This document shows, in pieces, positions 35,060 through 48,563 of a stretch of DNA of 64,000 bases. The stretch comes from Gossypium raimondii. Lineage: Eukaryota; Streptophyta; Magnoliopsida; Malvales; Malvaceae. The notes beneath the pieces are model-generated. The model saw only the letters and a list, made by a program, of their open reading frames with translations, did no database searches and had not been told where the DNA came from. Location: NCBI RefSeq assembly GCF_025698545.1, contig NC_068569.1, positions 11,470,001 to 11,534,000 on the forward strand. The letters run 5' to 3'. The first letter of the stretch is position 1. The number at the start of each line of letters is the position of its first letter. Made by a program: the position numbers and the translations under genes.

Positions 35060-38000
35060 CGGACTTATATATACTAAGTATTTTTAAAAAATAATAATAA
35101 AAGTAAAACGTATAGCCTAAATTATTAATTTGTTTTAATATTTAACTTATAGATTGTACTTACATTTATTAAAATAATTTTTTTTCCTTTTACATGTAAA
35201 AAAAGTAAAAGCATCAACTACATCAACAAGAAAAGATTAGGATTCAAGTAATTTTTCTTATCAATTAATTTATATTTAATTATAAACAATAATTAATATT
35301 TTAATAATTCAACCGTTTAATTTATTGCTCCATTCATATAAATCATGTATATCAAGTTTGACATAAATTAAAAATTTCTAACTAATTGTTTCAAATAAAA
35401 AGATCTTTAGACAATTAAATATATATATATATATATATTAATATAGATAAAATTTTAAAAATTATTTTAGTTTTCCAGCTATGTAAATGTCTGCATTATA
35501 TATAAAATAAACCCACTTATAATAATTTAGTTTTACACACTTTCCTAAGGATTTGTATTTATTAATATTTTAGCAACTTATCTATTGAATTTAGTTGTAC
35601 GTACCATTGAACTTCTCCTGCATATGAAATTTCAAATAGATAAAATAAATATTTTACAACGATCAAATAATTAAATATTTTAATTTCAAATAATATAATA
35701 TTAAATAATACATGAAATATGATAATTAAATAATTAAAGTATCAACTTTACAAATGATTACGAAAGCATGTGAATTACTTAATTTTTATACCAATCTAAC
35801 ATATATATACTTCGCTGCTAAAAGACTAAAGATTCTAGCTAGCAAATTTGGTTTGTCAATACACTTGAATAAGTAGCAGAAAATGCCAAAAGAAAACTGT
35901 ACTGCAATTATTATTTTTTTCTTGTAGATTTCTTCATTTTGTAACCTTAATTTAGACTCATTCACTCAATTATTTCGAAAAATCAAAAACATGATTGACA
36001 CTGATTTGCATTAAGATTTCAAAAGCTTTGTTGATGTGCCTGATATGCTACACTTTTCATCTTTCCATAAACTTTTTAGGTGACCTAATTATAGTTTTAA
36101 AAAACCCCTAACTCTAAATAAATGGATAAAATCTAGAAAAAAGAGGGAGAATAAACATAGAAAACAGCCGAGTTGGAATGAAATAAACAAAATGGCACTG
36201 AGAAATGAGAGGAGGAGAGAGACAATAAACAAAGTCCACAAAACGTTAAAAAATCATCCTACAATCCTAGCTATGGCAGAAGACACTTGCCCTTTCTTAT
36301 TTTATTCAGATTCGTATTTCTTTTTTACAAAAAAGAAAACTCAAATTGACTGTGAAATTTCAAATATATAAAAAAATAGTATCAGACATATATTCATATT
36401 TTTTCCCCTTACAAGTTGTATAGATAGAAGAATGAAAATTTTCCTACAAGTTGCTATGGATAGACAAAATGATGTTCTTCTTTTTAACTTTATATAAAAA
36501 ATTGATTATTATTGCATGGTTTGTTTTGGATAAACAAGAGTTAATAGAAAACATTCATTTCCCTGGTCTCGTGAATTATTTTCCTTGTCATATAAAAGTT
36601 GATAGGTCGCTATCCAACGGTCCAAAATTTTGTTTCGATCAACAAATAATGATCTGGCATATGGCTTCTAAATCACACCATATATATATGTATGAACTGG
36701 TCCTTCAAGGTATCATATACACCTGGCTAACAATTATTTATCCTTTGATCTAATCTATTTGTCTTTCTACTTAAAGTTGTGAACGATGTTTGTGTATGAA
36801 ATTCAGGTACGGTCTTAAATTTAACTTTTTTATATGTGCAATTTGTCCTATTTGTCTTGTTTTTTGTATTATGTTTTGTTTGCTCAAAATTATCAAAGAT
36901 TTATCCTTTTGTATTTTGAAACATACAAGGTTATATTTAAACCCTTTTTACTGAGGATTTTCCCATCCGGAAGCCATACATATATTATAAAATAGGTATA
37001 ATAATAAATTTAGTTTTTAATGTTTATATCTTTTATTAATTTCATCCTTATTTTTTAATTAAATTTGATTATTAATCTTTTAAAAGAGTGAAATTGGTTT
37101 TTAACAGAAATTTTAAACTTTTTAACAATATTAGCATGACAAACCACGTGACATTTCACGTCCTTTATGCTAATATGATACTATTTAACTTATATTTTAC
37201 ATAAACAAATAATTTAAAATTATAAAACAAAAATTCAAAAAAAAAACAAAGTTCATAAAAGTTTAAAAAGTATCATAAAGTAAATGTGAATTACCATACA
37301 TGTTGCCATATTTAAAAATTTAATATTTTAGTCCGTATTTTCATTAAAAATAAAAATTCAACTCTTTTGAAATATCGATACTTGATGATCAAATTTGATT
37401 CATTTTAAAAGATTGAGAGTTAAATTTAACTAAAAAATATAATTATCAAAAACTAAAATTATCATTATCCACGTTTTCCAATATAACCATTGGCATAAAC
37501 ATAAAGATCTTATATTAATATTAATGTGTTTTAAAAAAAAGGACAGAAGATATTGAAATTGAATCTTATATTTTAAAGATAATAAAATAATGGATAAGAG
37601 GGTTAAATAAAAACAAGTATTGGAGTCCCAGATTTTGTAAAAACTAAAAAGCAATGCAAATTGTACCTGACCAATCCGGCAAAACTCAAGCATTAATATA
37701 AATTACAAGTTGGTTTGCATGAGAGTCTTGAAACCTCAAATGAGTAAAACCACAAATTGGGGGGTGATTAACAAAGTGGCGTCGATAGTACATAAGCAGA
37801 TCACATGCTACCCATTTCCCCAAATATGCTGCTCTCTTGTTTGATACCATTTTTAACCCTTAAACAACTTGGTTTTTAATTAGACGCAGACATCTGTCCG
37901 ACCAAAAAACGAAAATAAATCAGGCATCTGATAAAAATGATCTTTTTTCACTAATATTTATTTTTCACAACACTTGAACCCCTTATGGCGGGAAGTTTAA

Positions 38001-38286
38001 CTGCTTTTAACTGGAACAAACCGGCCTGATCCTTACTTTTATTTTTTTAACCGTCGAAAAGGGACAAAAACACAAAATCACCACCCGCAAAATCTTCTTG
38101 TCATAATTTCCTTTTGTTTTGTTTTGTTTTGCTTTTTTTAATTTTTGCTGTTTCTTTCTTCTATGGCTGTCCTTCCGTTATCTTCTATTTTTTATGGTTT
38201 ATTGCAAGAATGTCAGTGAGGCTTTATAGCTCGATCTCCATTAATCTTTTCCATGTCAAGAACAAGCTTGGACTATCTTTGAAGAA
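35060..38286. other. AT-rich intergenic DNA and LIN-like gene promoter
   Basis: No gene is visible. There is an (AT)n tract at about 35418-35440. The stretch 37000-37440 contains short inverted words (for example aatcaaatttaattaaa against tttaactaaaaaat) and looks like a decayed non-autonomous repeat. The final 300 bases, with T-rich tttgttttgttttgttttgc before the ATG at 38287, form the leader and promoter of the next gene. Confidence 0.45.
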
Positions 38287-41200
38287 ATGGCTTCTTCTTT
38301 ACAAAATTTGCTTAAAGAAGAAGGGTTTGAGAGAGGGAAGGAAATCAGTCTTAGAAACCCAAGTAGTGCAAAGCCAGATGAGTCGGTAGCGCTGCCTATA
38401 TACATCTGCCATGCCCGAAAAAGCTTAGGGAAACCCAATCACGACGCTGAGGAGTCTGTTACTCGAAATGGGTCCTCAGTGTTTTCATCTAGAAGGGTGT
38501 CGAATTCGGATAGATCGAAACCCAAATCATCGACAAACGACGATACGCCAAGGAGAGATGAGCCTGCAATCGATGACGTTGCCATTAGAGCAGTGATATC
38601 CATACTTGGTGGCTACACTGGTAAGTACATTAAAGATGAGAGTTTTCGTGGAATGATCAAAGGAAAATGCAGCTCCTGCTTAACGAGGAGAAAAACCGGT
38701 TCCGATGATGGGGTTTTTGAGAATATGAAACTTGGTATTGAGAGCATTGACAGCTTAGTACAAAATCCGGGGAACAAAAAGGAACTTAGAATGAAAACTT
38801 TGAGGAATTCGATTGAGCTTTTGAGCATTGTTGCTTCCTTGAATTCTAAGAAAACAAGGAATGGTTCAACTTGCGGAGTTCCCAATTCTCATCTCTCGGC
38901 ATGTGCTCAGCTGTACTTATCTATAGTTTACAAGCTCGAGAAGAATCATAGGATTTCTGCTAGGCATTTGCTTCAAGTTTTTTGTGATTCGGCTTTCCTA
39001 GCGAGAACCCACTTGCTTCCTGATCTATGGGAGCATCTTTTCCTTCCCCATCTTCTTCACCTTAAGGTTTGGTACCACAAAGAGCTTGAACTTCTCTCCA
39101 ACTTGGATTATGGTGAGAAAGAGAAGAGAATGAAAGTTTTGTGCAAGCTCTACAATGATCAAATGGATATAGGGACAGCTAAGTTCGCCATGTACTATAA
39201 AGAGTGGCTTAAAATTGGGGCTAAAGCCCCTGCTGTTCCCACAGTGCCTTTGCCATCGAGTCCCAGTTTTAGATCATCAAGGAGGCGATCATCTGATTCT
39301 TTTGCTTCGCGTTCTTCAATCAACAAAAACTTGTAAGCTATTAGCTTAGATAATTTTAATCATTCAAGAGTTTTATCATCATTAATCATGTTGATTTTCT
39401 AACTTGTTTCTTGATTTGCCATGATGTTTGAAAGGTATCGAACTGTGTTTGGCACGACAACTGAGTTGCAATCCATTGAGCTTGACCATCGAATCAGAGC
39501 ATCAATGGACATATGTCACCTCCAGGCAGAAGAAAACGAATGCACCGATGAAGAAAACTACAATGGTTGCAATTATGTTCATGTGGGTAGATTCTGTCTC
39601 TTTCTGAAAATTACAGTTCTTTGCTTTCAGATATCGTTAGATTGAGAGTATCATTTATGTTTCTGAACCTGACAGAACATGACAAAGACACGTAGAAGTT
39701 CATCAAGCCAGATTTATCGAACTCCGAGAACTGACTTATTGCCGGAAACACGTAAATCAGACCATTTTCGGCTGTTTACCTGCCAGAGTGGGCCAACAGA
39801 ATGCTTGGTAAACGGAAAAAATGTTGTCAGACATAGTTCAATGAGAAGGAAGGACAATGTTCATCTTCCTTTGAGTGATCTAAGTAGATCCATTGCTACC
39901 ATTTGCTCCTCGGACAATCTAACTGAGTGTGAAATTGCAGTCCGGTTATTGACCAAAGCATGGTTGGAATCACATGGTGGTCCTGCCATTGAAGCTGCAA
40001 TAGCAAAGGCACCCGTTATCGAGGGAATCCTCGAGGTATTGTTTGCTTCCAGTGATGATGAAATTCTAGAACTAGCAATATCGATTTTAGCAGAATTTGT
40101 AGCCAGAAGTGAGGTGAATAGGCAGATAATACTTAACTCAGATCCTCATCTTGAGATCTTCTTAAGACTGTTAAGAAATAGTGGTCTATTTTTAAAAGCA
40201 GCTGTGCTGCTTTACTTGATAAAGCCAAAGGCAAAACAGATGATATCAACGGACTGGGTTCCGCTAGTTCTTCGAGTTTTAGAGTTCGGTGAGCAGTTGC
40301 AGACTCTATTTACAGTAAGATGTAGTCCTCAAGTAGCAGCATTTTACGTCCTTGACCAACTATTAACTGGTTTTAATGAAGATAGGAACTTAGAGAATGC
40401 AAGTCAAGTGGTTTCTCTTGGAGGATTGAACCTTCTGATAAGAAATGTTGAGATGGGAGGTGTTCTTGAAAGGAACAATGCTGCCATGATCATATCCTGC
40501 TGCATTCGAGCCGATGGGAGTTGTCGGAACTACGTAGCTGATAAAATAAACAAGGCATCTCTACTTGAACTTATTGTTGGGAATCATAAGGATTCTAATG
40601 GATCTGTTATTGCCTTACTAACTGAGCTACTCTGCCTAAACAGGTAGCTAATCCTTTATGATTAACTATGATTTTTGTTAGTAGTTCCAGAGGTCAAATA
40701 CATATCCTGATGATATATGGTATCTTAACAGAAGAACACAGATTACCGAATTCTTGAACGATCTACTCAATGGATGGGGTGGCTTGAATACCATGCACAT
40801 CTTAATGGTATACCTGCAGAAAGCTCAACCTGAAGAACGCCCCCTGGTTGCAGCCATCTTATTGCAGCTTGACCTTCTGGTAATTAATTTCCTTGCCATT
40901 CAAAGCATGATACACCAAGAAGTCCAAGCCTCATGCTTATCAAATAGTATCCATCAGATATTCATCCCATCTTGTTCCATTTACTTTAGTTTATTCAGAA
41001 GCCAAATCATCTTGTTGTACCAATTATGCAATGTTTTGATACAGAAATCATGGATTACAGTCATTTTGCAGGGAGATCCTTTGAGGTACAGTGTTTACAG
41101 AGAAGAAGCAGTTGAGGCCATTGTAGAAGCTTTAGATTGTGAAAAGTGTAATGACAGGATTCAAGAACAAGCCGCCAGAGCTCTTATGATGTTGGGAGGC

Positions 41201-41839
41201 TGTTTTTCTTACGTGGGAGAGGCAACAACAGAAAACTGGCTTTTGGAACAAGCAGGCTTTCATGAAACCTTGGGGGACTCGTTCCATGGAAAGGAAATAG
41301 TTGACGAAATCTTGGTAAGCTTGTCAATTATGGAATGTCCATTATAGTTGCTTCACATCAAGTTTTAATAATGCTCTTCTCTAATCCATGCTTTCTAATG
41401 TTTTGTTCCCTTTTATTACTATAACCACTAGCATGAAGAGAAGGAAGCAATAAAAAATTGGCAGAGAAAAGCAGCAATCTCTTTGCTAAACAGTGGCAAC
41501 AAGAAATTCTTGGCCGCTCTTTCAAATTCCATGGCCAATGGCATTCCTAGTTTAGCACGAGCTAGCCTCTTAACAGTTACCTGGATGAGCAGCTTTCTCC
41601 ATTCAGTTCGAGATAAAGATTTCCAGTCCATGGCATGTTCAGTACTCGTGCCTCGGTTACTTGAATCCTCAAATTACAGTAGAGCAGTTGAGGAAACGGT
41701 GCTTGCTTCTATCTCATTGCAGCAGCTCATAAATGGTTCAGGTATCGTAAACTTTCAGACATTTTCGAAGCTAACCCCTCGGCAGTTATTCAATTCTTTA
41801 TCTTCCTTGCCTCTTGTTATCCTCAATGATACACAGTAA
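38287..41839 (+). CDS. LIN/CERBERUS-like ARM-repeat protein lacking U-box
   Basis: This is related to LIN/CERBERUS, a family of putative E3 ligases known from legume symbiosis but present in all dicots. Six exons: 38287-39332, 39435-39582, 39676-40643, 40732-40879, 41072-41314 and 41432-41839; 986 aa, all introns GT-AG. The N-terminal 350 residues carry the LIN start (LQNLLKEEGFERGK), the SACAQLYLSIVYKLEKNHRISARHL block and YKEWLK. Residues about 430-986 are ARM-like helices, including GDPLRYSVYREEAVEAIVEALDC (about 771-793) and ALMMLGGCFSYVGEATTENWLL. The canonical LIN layout also has a U-box before the ARM region and WD40 repeats after it; neither is seen, so ligase activity is doubtful. 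A GTATCG donor-like site in the last exon (after NGSG) leaves room for an alternative 3' end, but no WD40 exon was found downstream. Confidence 0.85.
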
Positions 41840-43902
41840 ATGCTCATATAAATTCCGACGAAGATCATTATGATAAACTTCTGGCAAGGCATAATCTGTA
41901 AATATTACATGCAAGCAGAAAATGGGATCTCAATGCATTTTCCTATCTGTTTAATTTCAGTCTTTTAATCTTTGCTAGAATATGCCTCTATTATTTCCTC
42001 GTTGGATGCGACATAGATAAATCCTCTTGGCAATCATTGTCCACATGGATAGCTTATGAGCTTATTCGACCATCACCAAGCACTGCGAGGCATCAGTGGA
42101 CATAGCTGGAAGCCTGGAAGATCTGGCCATGCCAGTTAAAGAAATGCAGGAACTCATTTGAAGTCTTGATTGTAAAGGGCGACTATCAGAGGGTCTGGTT
42201 AACCACCCTGAACAAAAGAGAAGATTAAATTGTAGTTCTTTCAACTTCCTTTCCATCTTTCGAGAGTGTCTGTAAATGATGTAACATACAGCACATTTAA
42301 CATATAGCGATTTAGAGAGATGTGAACTGTCAAATCTACAAAGATGGTTTCCCTCAATACAGCATGGAGCATTGCAAAACATGATGACCTATATGATTCA
42401 AAATTTAATCATAAGTAGACCCTAAATAACATATAAGTATCCAATGGCTCCAGGTTCCAAGAAATGGAAAATTTGAACCAGACCTTAATTTTTGGTTTGG
42501 TTTGTCTTTTCACTGAGTTTATCAGCTTTCAATTTCAGCAATGGTAAAAACCACTGAATTCTATGATGCACTAAAGAAAAGACATGTATAAAAATCTGAG
42601 TCTGCAATAAGACTGGCTTTTGTCTCCAAGTACTGACCAGTTGCATTAGTTTTTTCATTAATGTTCAGACATTCGTTGGTTAAAGATTAGGGTTTAGGAG
42701 TACTTTCCCTACTTTTTCAAACATACATCAGTTGTCACCATCCTATCTCCACGGAATGTCACAGGTTTTGTCTGATTAGCTATGAATGACACTAGGATTT
42801 CACGGTCCAGCTGTTTTACCTCAAAATCTTTAAAAATAACTTGCTCACTTATGTCATGGCACGTGGCTGGCAGGCAGTGGATGTCTGAATTCCATAGACA
42901 TCACATAAATCCAACAAAATGAGTTTTGTGGTGGTGTCTTCTAGTGGGAAAAAAAGGGGAAGGTCCTTGCAGTGAATAATAAAATGGCAGCAGCAGCAGC
43001 AGCAGCAACTAGAAGAAAACCTGCCCCAGCAGCTCTGCCTGTCGAATTGACCCAGCCTCACATGACTTATTCTAAATGGTCGTAAAACAATAATGTGAGA
43101 TTCAAACTCGAAGGCATCCAAGTAATGGGGTCACTCACTGGTGAATAGTTCTAGCAAGTTGACAATTGCCAGACGCCAAATTCAAAGTTCAATCACTAAT
43201 TCCTAGTAGATGAATCTTAGCTCAGATCTAAGAAATGGCAGGCACCCAATGGTACGGTTCGTTTCTAGGTAAAGGGGACGGATGGAAATAGCATCTTTTA
43301 ACCATGTGAGCTCAAGCTTTCAGCAACTAAACATCAAGAACAGCAGCCTCAACTTTGCTCATAATCTAGAATATCTTTTACTAAACTCATCTAAGGGGAG
43401 TTCATGAAAATGTGGTGCATTCTCATTTCTTACATAGAATTGCAGTTCATAGGATTGGGGTTTCCTCAACTTATTTTAATTGATTAACTTCAAGTTAGAA
43501 GAAAACCAGAACAGTTTTAAATCTAATAATGTTCAGAAAATCACTGATCTTATACAGAAAATTTATGAAAACTCTTAACATATTCATTTCATTTCATGTC
43601 TTTTGCTTTTACCTGTGTACTGCAGAAATTTCCATCCAAACCACAGAAACTTGTCTTTTAGTTAAGTTTTGATTATATAGGATTTCAAGAGAGTAAATGG
43701 ATTTGAAAGGACAAGAGAGAGAGATAAAAAGTTTTAAGTAACTGCTGGTTAAATCAAATGGTTTTAACATCTTTTAATGCAATGTAGTGAACATATGTAA
43801 TTGAAGAAGCAAAACTGATGAGTCTCATCAGCTTCTTCCTACTAATACAGGCAAAAGGTCTTTTAAGATTCCTTTGTTTTCCATCATCAATGTCGCCATC
43901 CC
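41840..43902. other. Intergenic region between the LIN-like gene and EC1
   Basis: It contains the 3' UTR of the LIN-like gene and the EC1 upstream region. A (GCA)7 tract is at 42986-43008. A short coding-like run (about 42095-42165) has no start, splice support or family match. Nothing else is recognisable. Confidence 0.5.
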
Positions 43903-43910
43903 TATATAAG
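43903..43910 (+). promoter_or_regulatory. TATA box of the EC1 gene
   Basis: TATATAAG lies 80 bases before the EC1 start codon, placing transcription start near 43935 and leaving a short leader of about 55 bases. Confidence 0.7.
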
Positions 43911-43989
43911 CCACAACAATTCCCAGTCTTTTTCCTCATCTTATCATCAATCTATTTCTACCCCAATTACTTGTCTGTATCTCTAAGAA

Positions 43990-44403
43990 ATGGGTTCCAC
44001 GTTCAGGGTCTTCTTTTTTGCATTGCTGTTGCTATCGAGCTTGCTTTTCATGGCTAAGGCAAGGCCGTTGGACCTCCCTAAGACAACAACAAGCGACCTC
44101 TTGGCTCGATTGAAACTGGATGAGGAATCACCCGACTGCTGGAGCTCATTGATTCAGCTTCAATCATGCACTGGAGAGCTTATTATGTTCTTCCTGAATG
44201 GTGAGACCGAAATAGGGAAAAGCTGTTGCCTAGCGATTCGTACTATAAGCCACCTGTGCTGGCCGACCATGATCGATGCATTAGGCTTTACTGCTGAAGA
44301 GTCCCACGTTATTGAAGGTTACTGCGACCATGAAGATGATCGATCACCGCCATCCATCGCCCTTACTGATGAAATTGGTTCCTCGAACTTATTTAATCCC
44401 TAA
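43990..44403 (+). CDS. EC1: Egg cell-secreted protein 1 (EC1) family
   Basis: Small secreted Cys-rich protein of the prolamin-like (DUF1278) EC1 family; in Arabidopsis EC1 proteins are stored in egg-cell vesicles, secreted on sperm arrival and needed for sperm activation and gamete fusion. Intronless, 137 aa, the usual size. A signal peptide covers residues 1-25 (hydrophobic FFFALLLLSSLLFMAKA). Six cysteines (50, 60, 79, 80, 90, 112) match the family. The two signatures are present: CTGELIMFFLNGE and CCLAIRTISHLCWPTMIDALGFT. The gene has a TATA box at 43903. Which EC1 member it corresponds to cannot be told. Confidence 0.93.
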   Translation: MGSTFRVFFFALLLLSSLLFMAKARPLDLPKTTTSDLLARLKLDEESPDCWSSLIQLQSCTGELIMFFLNGETEIGKSCCLAIRTISHLCWPTMIDALGFTAEESHVIEGYCDHEDDRSPPSIALTDEIGSSNLFNP

Positions 44404-47400
44404 GCTGATCATCTGTTATCTAATAATTAAATAACATGAAGATTATTAATTTCTTCATTGCGTATTTCAATGTTTGCATTTTGTTACAATTATGAATGAA
44501 ATCATATATATATTTAATATAACATAATCCATAAAAAATTAAATATAAAATTAATCCATGTTTTAAGATAAGTAAAATTATAAATAGATTAAAATTTTAA
44601 ATTTTTATTTACATATTAAAACATAATATAAATTAAACTTATGAAAATACATATGAGGACAAGGATGACAATTGTATGTTGGTTGGATTTTTTCAAGGTA
44701 TTGCGTATAACTTTATACAAAGCATAATAAATTATATTAAGATACATACAATAATTTTATTTATATTTTAAATTGTAAATATTTAATTTTAAAGTTAAAT
44801 TTATGAAAAAAATTCCCTTTCTAACTTTTTTAACCATTATTTATGGGTTACTTTTATCTTTTAAGGTATCATGTATTTGTACATACCTATAATCTTTTAA
44901 TTTCTTTATCATATTTTATGTATAATATATATAAATAAATCTTAATTTTTACCAAAAATAAATAAATTTTAATATAAAATAATTTAATATATTTTAATTA
45001 ATACATCCAATTAATCTGTACATACATAAAACTATTAATACAAATACGATTAAAAGATTAAGAAAATTAAAAAGAAAAAAAAAGGGAAAACAAAGAAGGC
45101 TTCCAAAGCCCATAAAATATAATGTGAAGCCCTGTATGGTCTGAGATTCATGGCCCATTTGAATAGGGGTTTTTTGCCCAGTCATTTCAACAATGTACAT
45201 ACTTAAAAAATTTGGTCATTTTGTTGTGAGGAAGAGGAGAATTGCAAATAACAGAAGCTTAACTTTGAAGAAAGTTTAAACCTTTTCAATTTATGGATTC
45301 CTTAGAAATTCTTGGTTTTTCAACGAAGAAGGTACTTTTTCGTTGAGCATGTAAAAGTTTCGATTTTGAGTGGCAGTATCTATCTGAACACTTTCTCTAT
45401 CAGTTCGGTAAAATGGGTCAATGAACCGATAGTTTTCCAACATTCATCTTTTTATCTGGGTATGCTTGTATTTGTTAGTTCAAAACTTCGGTAAGGAAAA
45501 TCTCGAACACACGATCAAAACTCGAACAGAAAAAGAAGAAATAGGACAGGCTCCAAGGCGTGTATCAAGCCACTATCTTTAAGGTTATATTCGCCCCCAC
45601 CTACCTTTGGTGTGCAAATGAGTTCCAAGCAAATTAACCTCAATGATATAATAAAGCCAATGACTATTTGCGTTTTGCATTGACGAGAATAATCCACTAT
45701 GCACTGAGCAATGTATAAAAAAAAACTCAATTTCTACAAATGATTTATGCAGTAATACTTTATAGAATAATCTAATAATACTAGAAAATGAAGGAAGGAA
45801 AGAAAGAATATTAGAATTTGTTGATATGATTTCCAAATGAAATCCCATTCCTATTTATAGTTATTCATTTAATTTTGTAGCTATTCAAATAATATTTTTG
45901 AATAGTTATAATTCTTTTGAATAGGTGTCTTTATGAATAAATAAATAATAATTATTCATTTAATTTTGTAACTATTCAAATAATATTTTTTGAATAGTTA
46001 TAATTCTTTTTTTTAAAAAATCAAATCATATGACTTTTGACCAATGATTAAAAGATTTATCTTTTGATTAATTACACCCATTCATTTATAGTTATTGGGA
46101 TACTATAAATATTTTTTTCAGTGGCTTCACTGAGTTTTGCTACTAAGTTAGAAGTCAAAAGACCATCCTGCATAAGGTACCTTGCTTCTGCAAATTGAAT
46201 AGTTGTTTCAATGCTTTTATCCTAGAAACTAAGAATTCATGGTTGTTTGGATAGTGAAATAGTATTTAAATTGTTTTATCACCATCTAACACCATTGGTT
46301 CCTATTGAAATATGGGACATGTTGCACATAATACACTTTTGTACTAACGGAGAGATTTCAATGTTGGTAAAATTAATCCATCAACCATGAATTAATCCAA
46401 TATTACAACAACCATGAATTTTTTGGTAATTCATCTTTTAAAACCTTCATTTTGTAAAATTCTGCTAATTCTCCCGGTGTGCTTCATCGGTCATTCGCGT
46501 GCCTGTAAAACTTGAATTCCACCCTTCTTTCTTTGTTCTTGTGAGATCAATAATTTTTTTGGGGGCAATTCTCTGTTAATATATCCACAGCATGAATTAT
46601 TCAGTGAGATTTCATTTTGTGTCTATCGAGAATGCTGTGTTTCTTATATGTATGTCCATCTTTCATCAATGTTTGACTTCAATATTCTGAACTTCACAGC
46701 ATAGGCATGTGTATATTAACCAACCTTTCGTGACCTTTAATTTAAGTCTAGCCGTGGGGATATAACCTGGAGCTTGGCATGTCCTCCGATGAAAAGGATG
46801 GTGAAATTAAAGGTGGCATTGTATTTCGATTTCCCTGTCATCACTATTTAAGCATACTGACCTACATCTGCTCCTCTCCGGAACTCTATTCCTCAACTTG
46901 AACAAGAATTAATTAATAAAGGAAGACTATGCCAGCGTTCCGCTTAGATGAAAATGCAAGTCAGACTTTTTTGCCTTTATCGTTGCACATGTTCCACCAT
47001 TTGTATAATCCACCCACAAGTCCGGATCAAGTTACATAAAGTAAACCCAAGAACCAGGATGTATTAAAAGGTGTGTTTAGCTTCATCCAAAGATCATGGG
47101 AATTTCCCTACCTAAGCACACAGCATTGTGTATCACGAGTTCGCAGGGTTATAGTTGAGTATTGAAATATAGGAACAACTTGTTTGTTGTCTTTCCTTTA
47201 GCAAATGATTCCTTTCTATTAGGGAAAGGGGGGGGGGGGTTACCATACATACAATAATACTATAAATGAATAGTAATATTATTTTACTCTTTTGTATGGC
47301 TAAAATCAGGCAATTGCTTCAATTGTTGAATCAAATCTTAGGAAAGATAAATATGAATGGTATTTGGTAGTAATTTTCCTTTTTGAGTCGAAGAAAAGGG

Positions 47401-47483
47401 TGATTATATAATTATTTCATAGTCAACAATCTCTAACCTAATGACAAAAGTATTGTGTTGTATGGCATAAAAGTTTTGATTGA
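44404..47483. other. Intergenic DNA between EC1 and the TIR element
   Basis: AT-rich and gene-free. It holds the pair of direct repeats at 45863-46010 and a poly-G tract near 47228-47240. Short frames near 45000-45850 have no family resemblance. Confidence 0.5.
45863..46010. repeat. Pair of 56-57-bp direct repeats, each an imperfect palindrome
   Basis: Copies at 45863-45918 and 45954-46010 differ by one substitution and one T insertion. Each contains ctattcaaa...tttgaatag, a near-perfect inverted repeat able to form a hairpin. A 35-base spacer separates them. Confidence 0.85.
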
Positions 47484-48563
47484 GGCTCCGTTTGTTTCAC
47501 TGAAAATGGCTTCCGGAAAATGATTTCTAGAAAATGACTTATTTTTCTGGAAAAGCTAATATTTTCTGGTGTTTGGATGAATCTGTGTAGAATATTTTCT
47601 TTTGTTTGGCAAGTTTTTTAAAAATATTTCATAAAAGTCGTTTTCAATTAAAAAAACATACATTTGAGATTTTTTTTATTTTTTCATTGTTTAATTGAGT
47701 TTATTTTATATCTGTAATTTTATATTTTACATTGTTTTTACATATATTAAAAATATTTTGTTAAATTTAGGTTCATTGCAACGATTATTTTTAGTTGCAT
47801 GACTACCAACTGAGTATTTTTTTTTATTTTAAAATGTGACATTAACAAAATTGACAAAAAAATCAACAATATGTCGTGAGTTGGACTTGATTTTCAAATC
47901 TGGAAAGTAGAGGACTAAATTCTTGACAATAAAATTACGAAACTAAATTGCAAATTTGTAAAGAGTATATAGACTTATGACATATTTTAACATTTATACT
48001 ACAAAATATTTATTATTAATATATTTATAATTGTAATAAATATTTAGTATTAAAATATTAATATTGATATTTTCAATAATATGTGAATAATATTATTTAA
48101 AACTATTATTTTAAAATTTACTATTAAAATAAAATTTAAATATTAAATAATTTATTAAAATAATTAATTATATTAATAATTTATTATATGACTAAATATA
48201 AATAATTAAATACGTATGTTTAATAATATTAAAAAATATAATATTTTATATTAATATTTTAAATATTTTTAAAAATAAAAATAAATTTTATTATCAATAT
48301 AATAATATTAAACTTGATTTAAGTTAATTTTTATATAAAAGTAAAATTATCTATTGATAAGCTCTTTTTCGAAAAATGACCTACACTTTTCAAAAGAGTA
48401 AGTTATTTTACAAGGAAATATGCTTATTTTTCGTTGACCTGTAAGTCATTTTCCGTTGACCTGTAAGTCATTTTCCGTTGACCAAGCTGTTTTCTGTGAA
48501 ACAACCACAGGAAAATACAGAAAATATTTTCTGTAAAACTTTTTACATGTAAACAAACGGACC
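47484..48563. mobile_element. Non-autonomous DNA transposon, ~1.08 kb
   Basis: The left end is GGCTCCGTTTGTTT; the right end, reverse-complemented, is GGTCCGTTTGTTT. TGA flanks both sides (47481-47483 and 48564-48566), consistent with a 3-bp target-site duplication. Subterminal regions are rich in inverted gaaaat/attttc words. The AT-rich core has no transposase frame. The 3-bp TSD suggests PIF/Harbinger or CACTA, while the end sequence alone could also suit hAT; superfamily is left open. A 22-bp unit (cgttgacctgtaagtcattt and two more bases) occurs twice plus a partial copy at 48432-48483. Confidence 0.7.

Noticed and set aside
42062-42382. 106-codon minus-strand frame and a plus-strand coding-like run downstream of the LIN-like gene
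   Set aside because: Neither has a family match or a splice link to the upstream exons; 3' UTR or intergenic DNA is the simpler reading.
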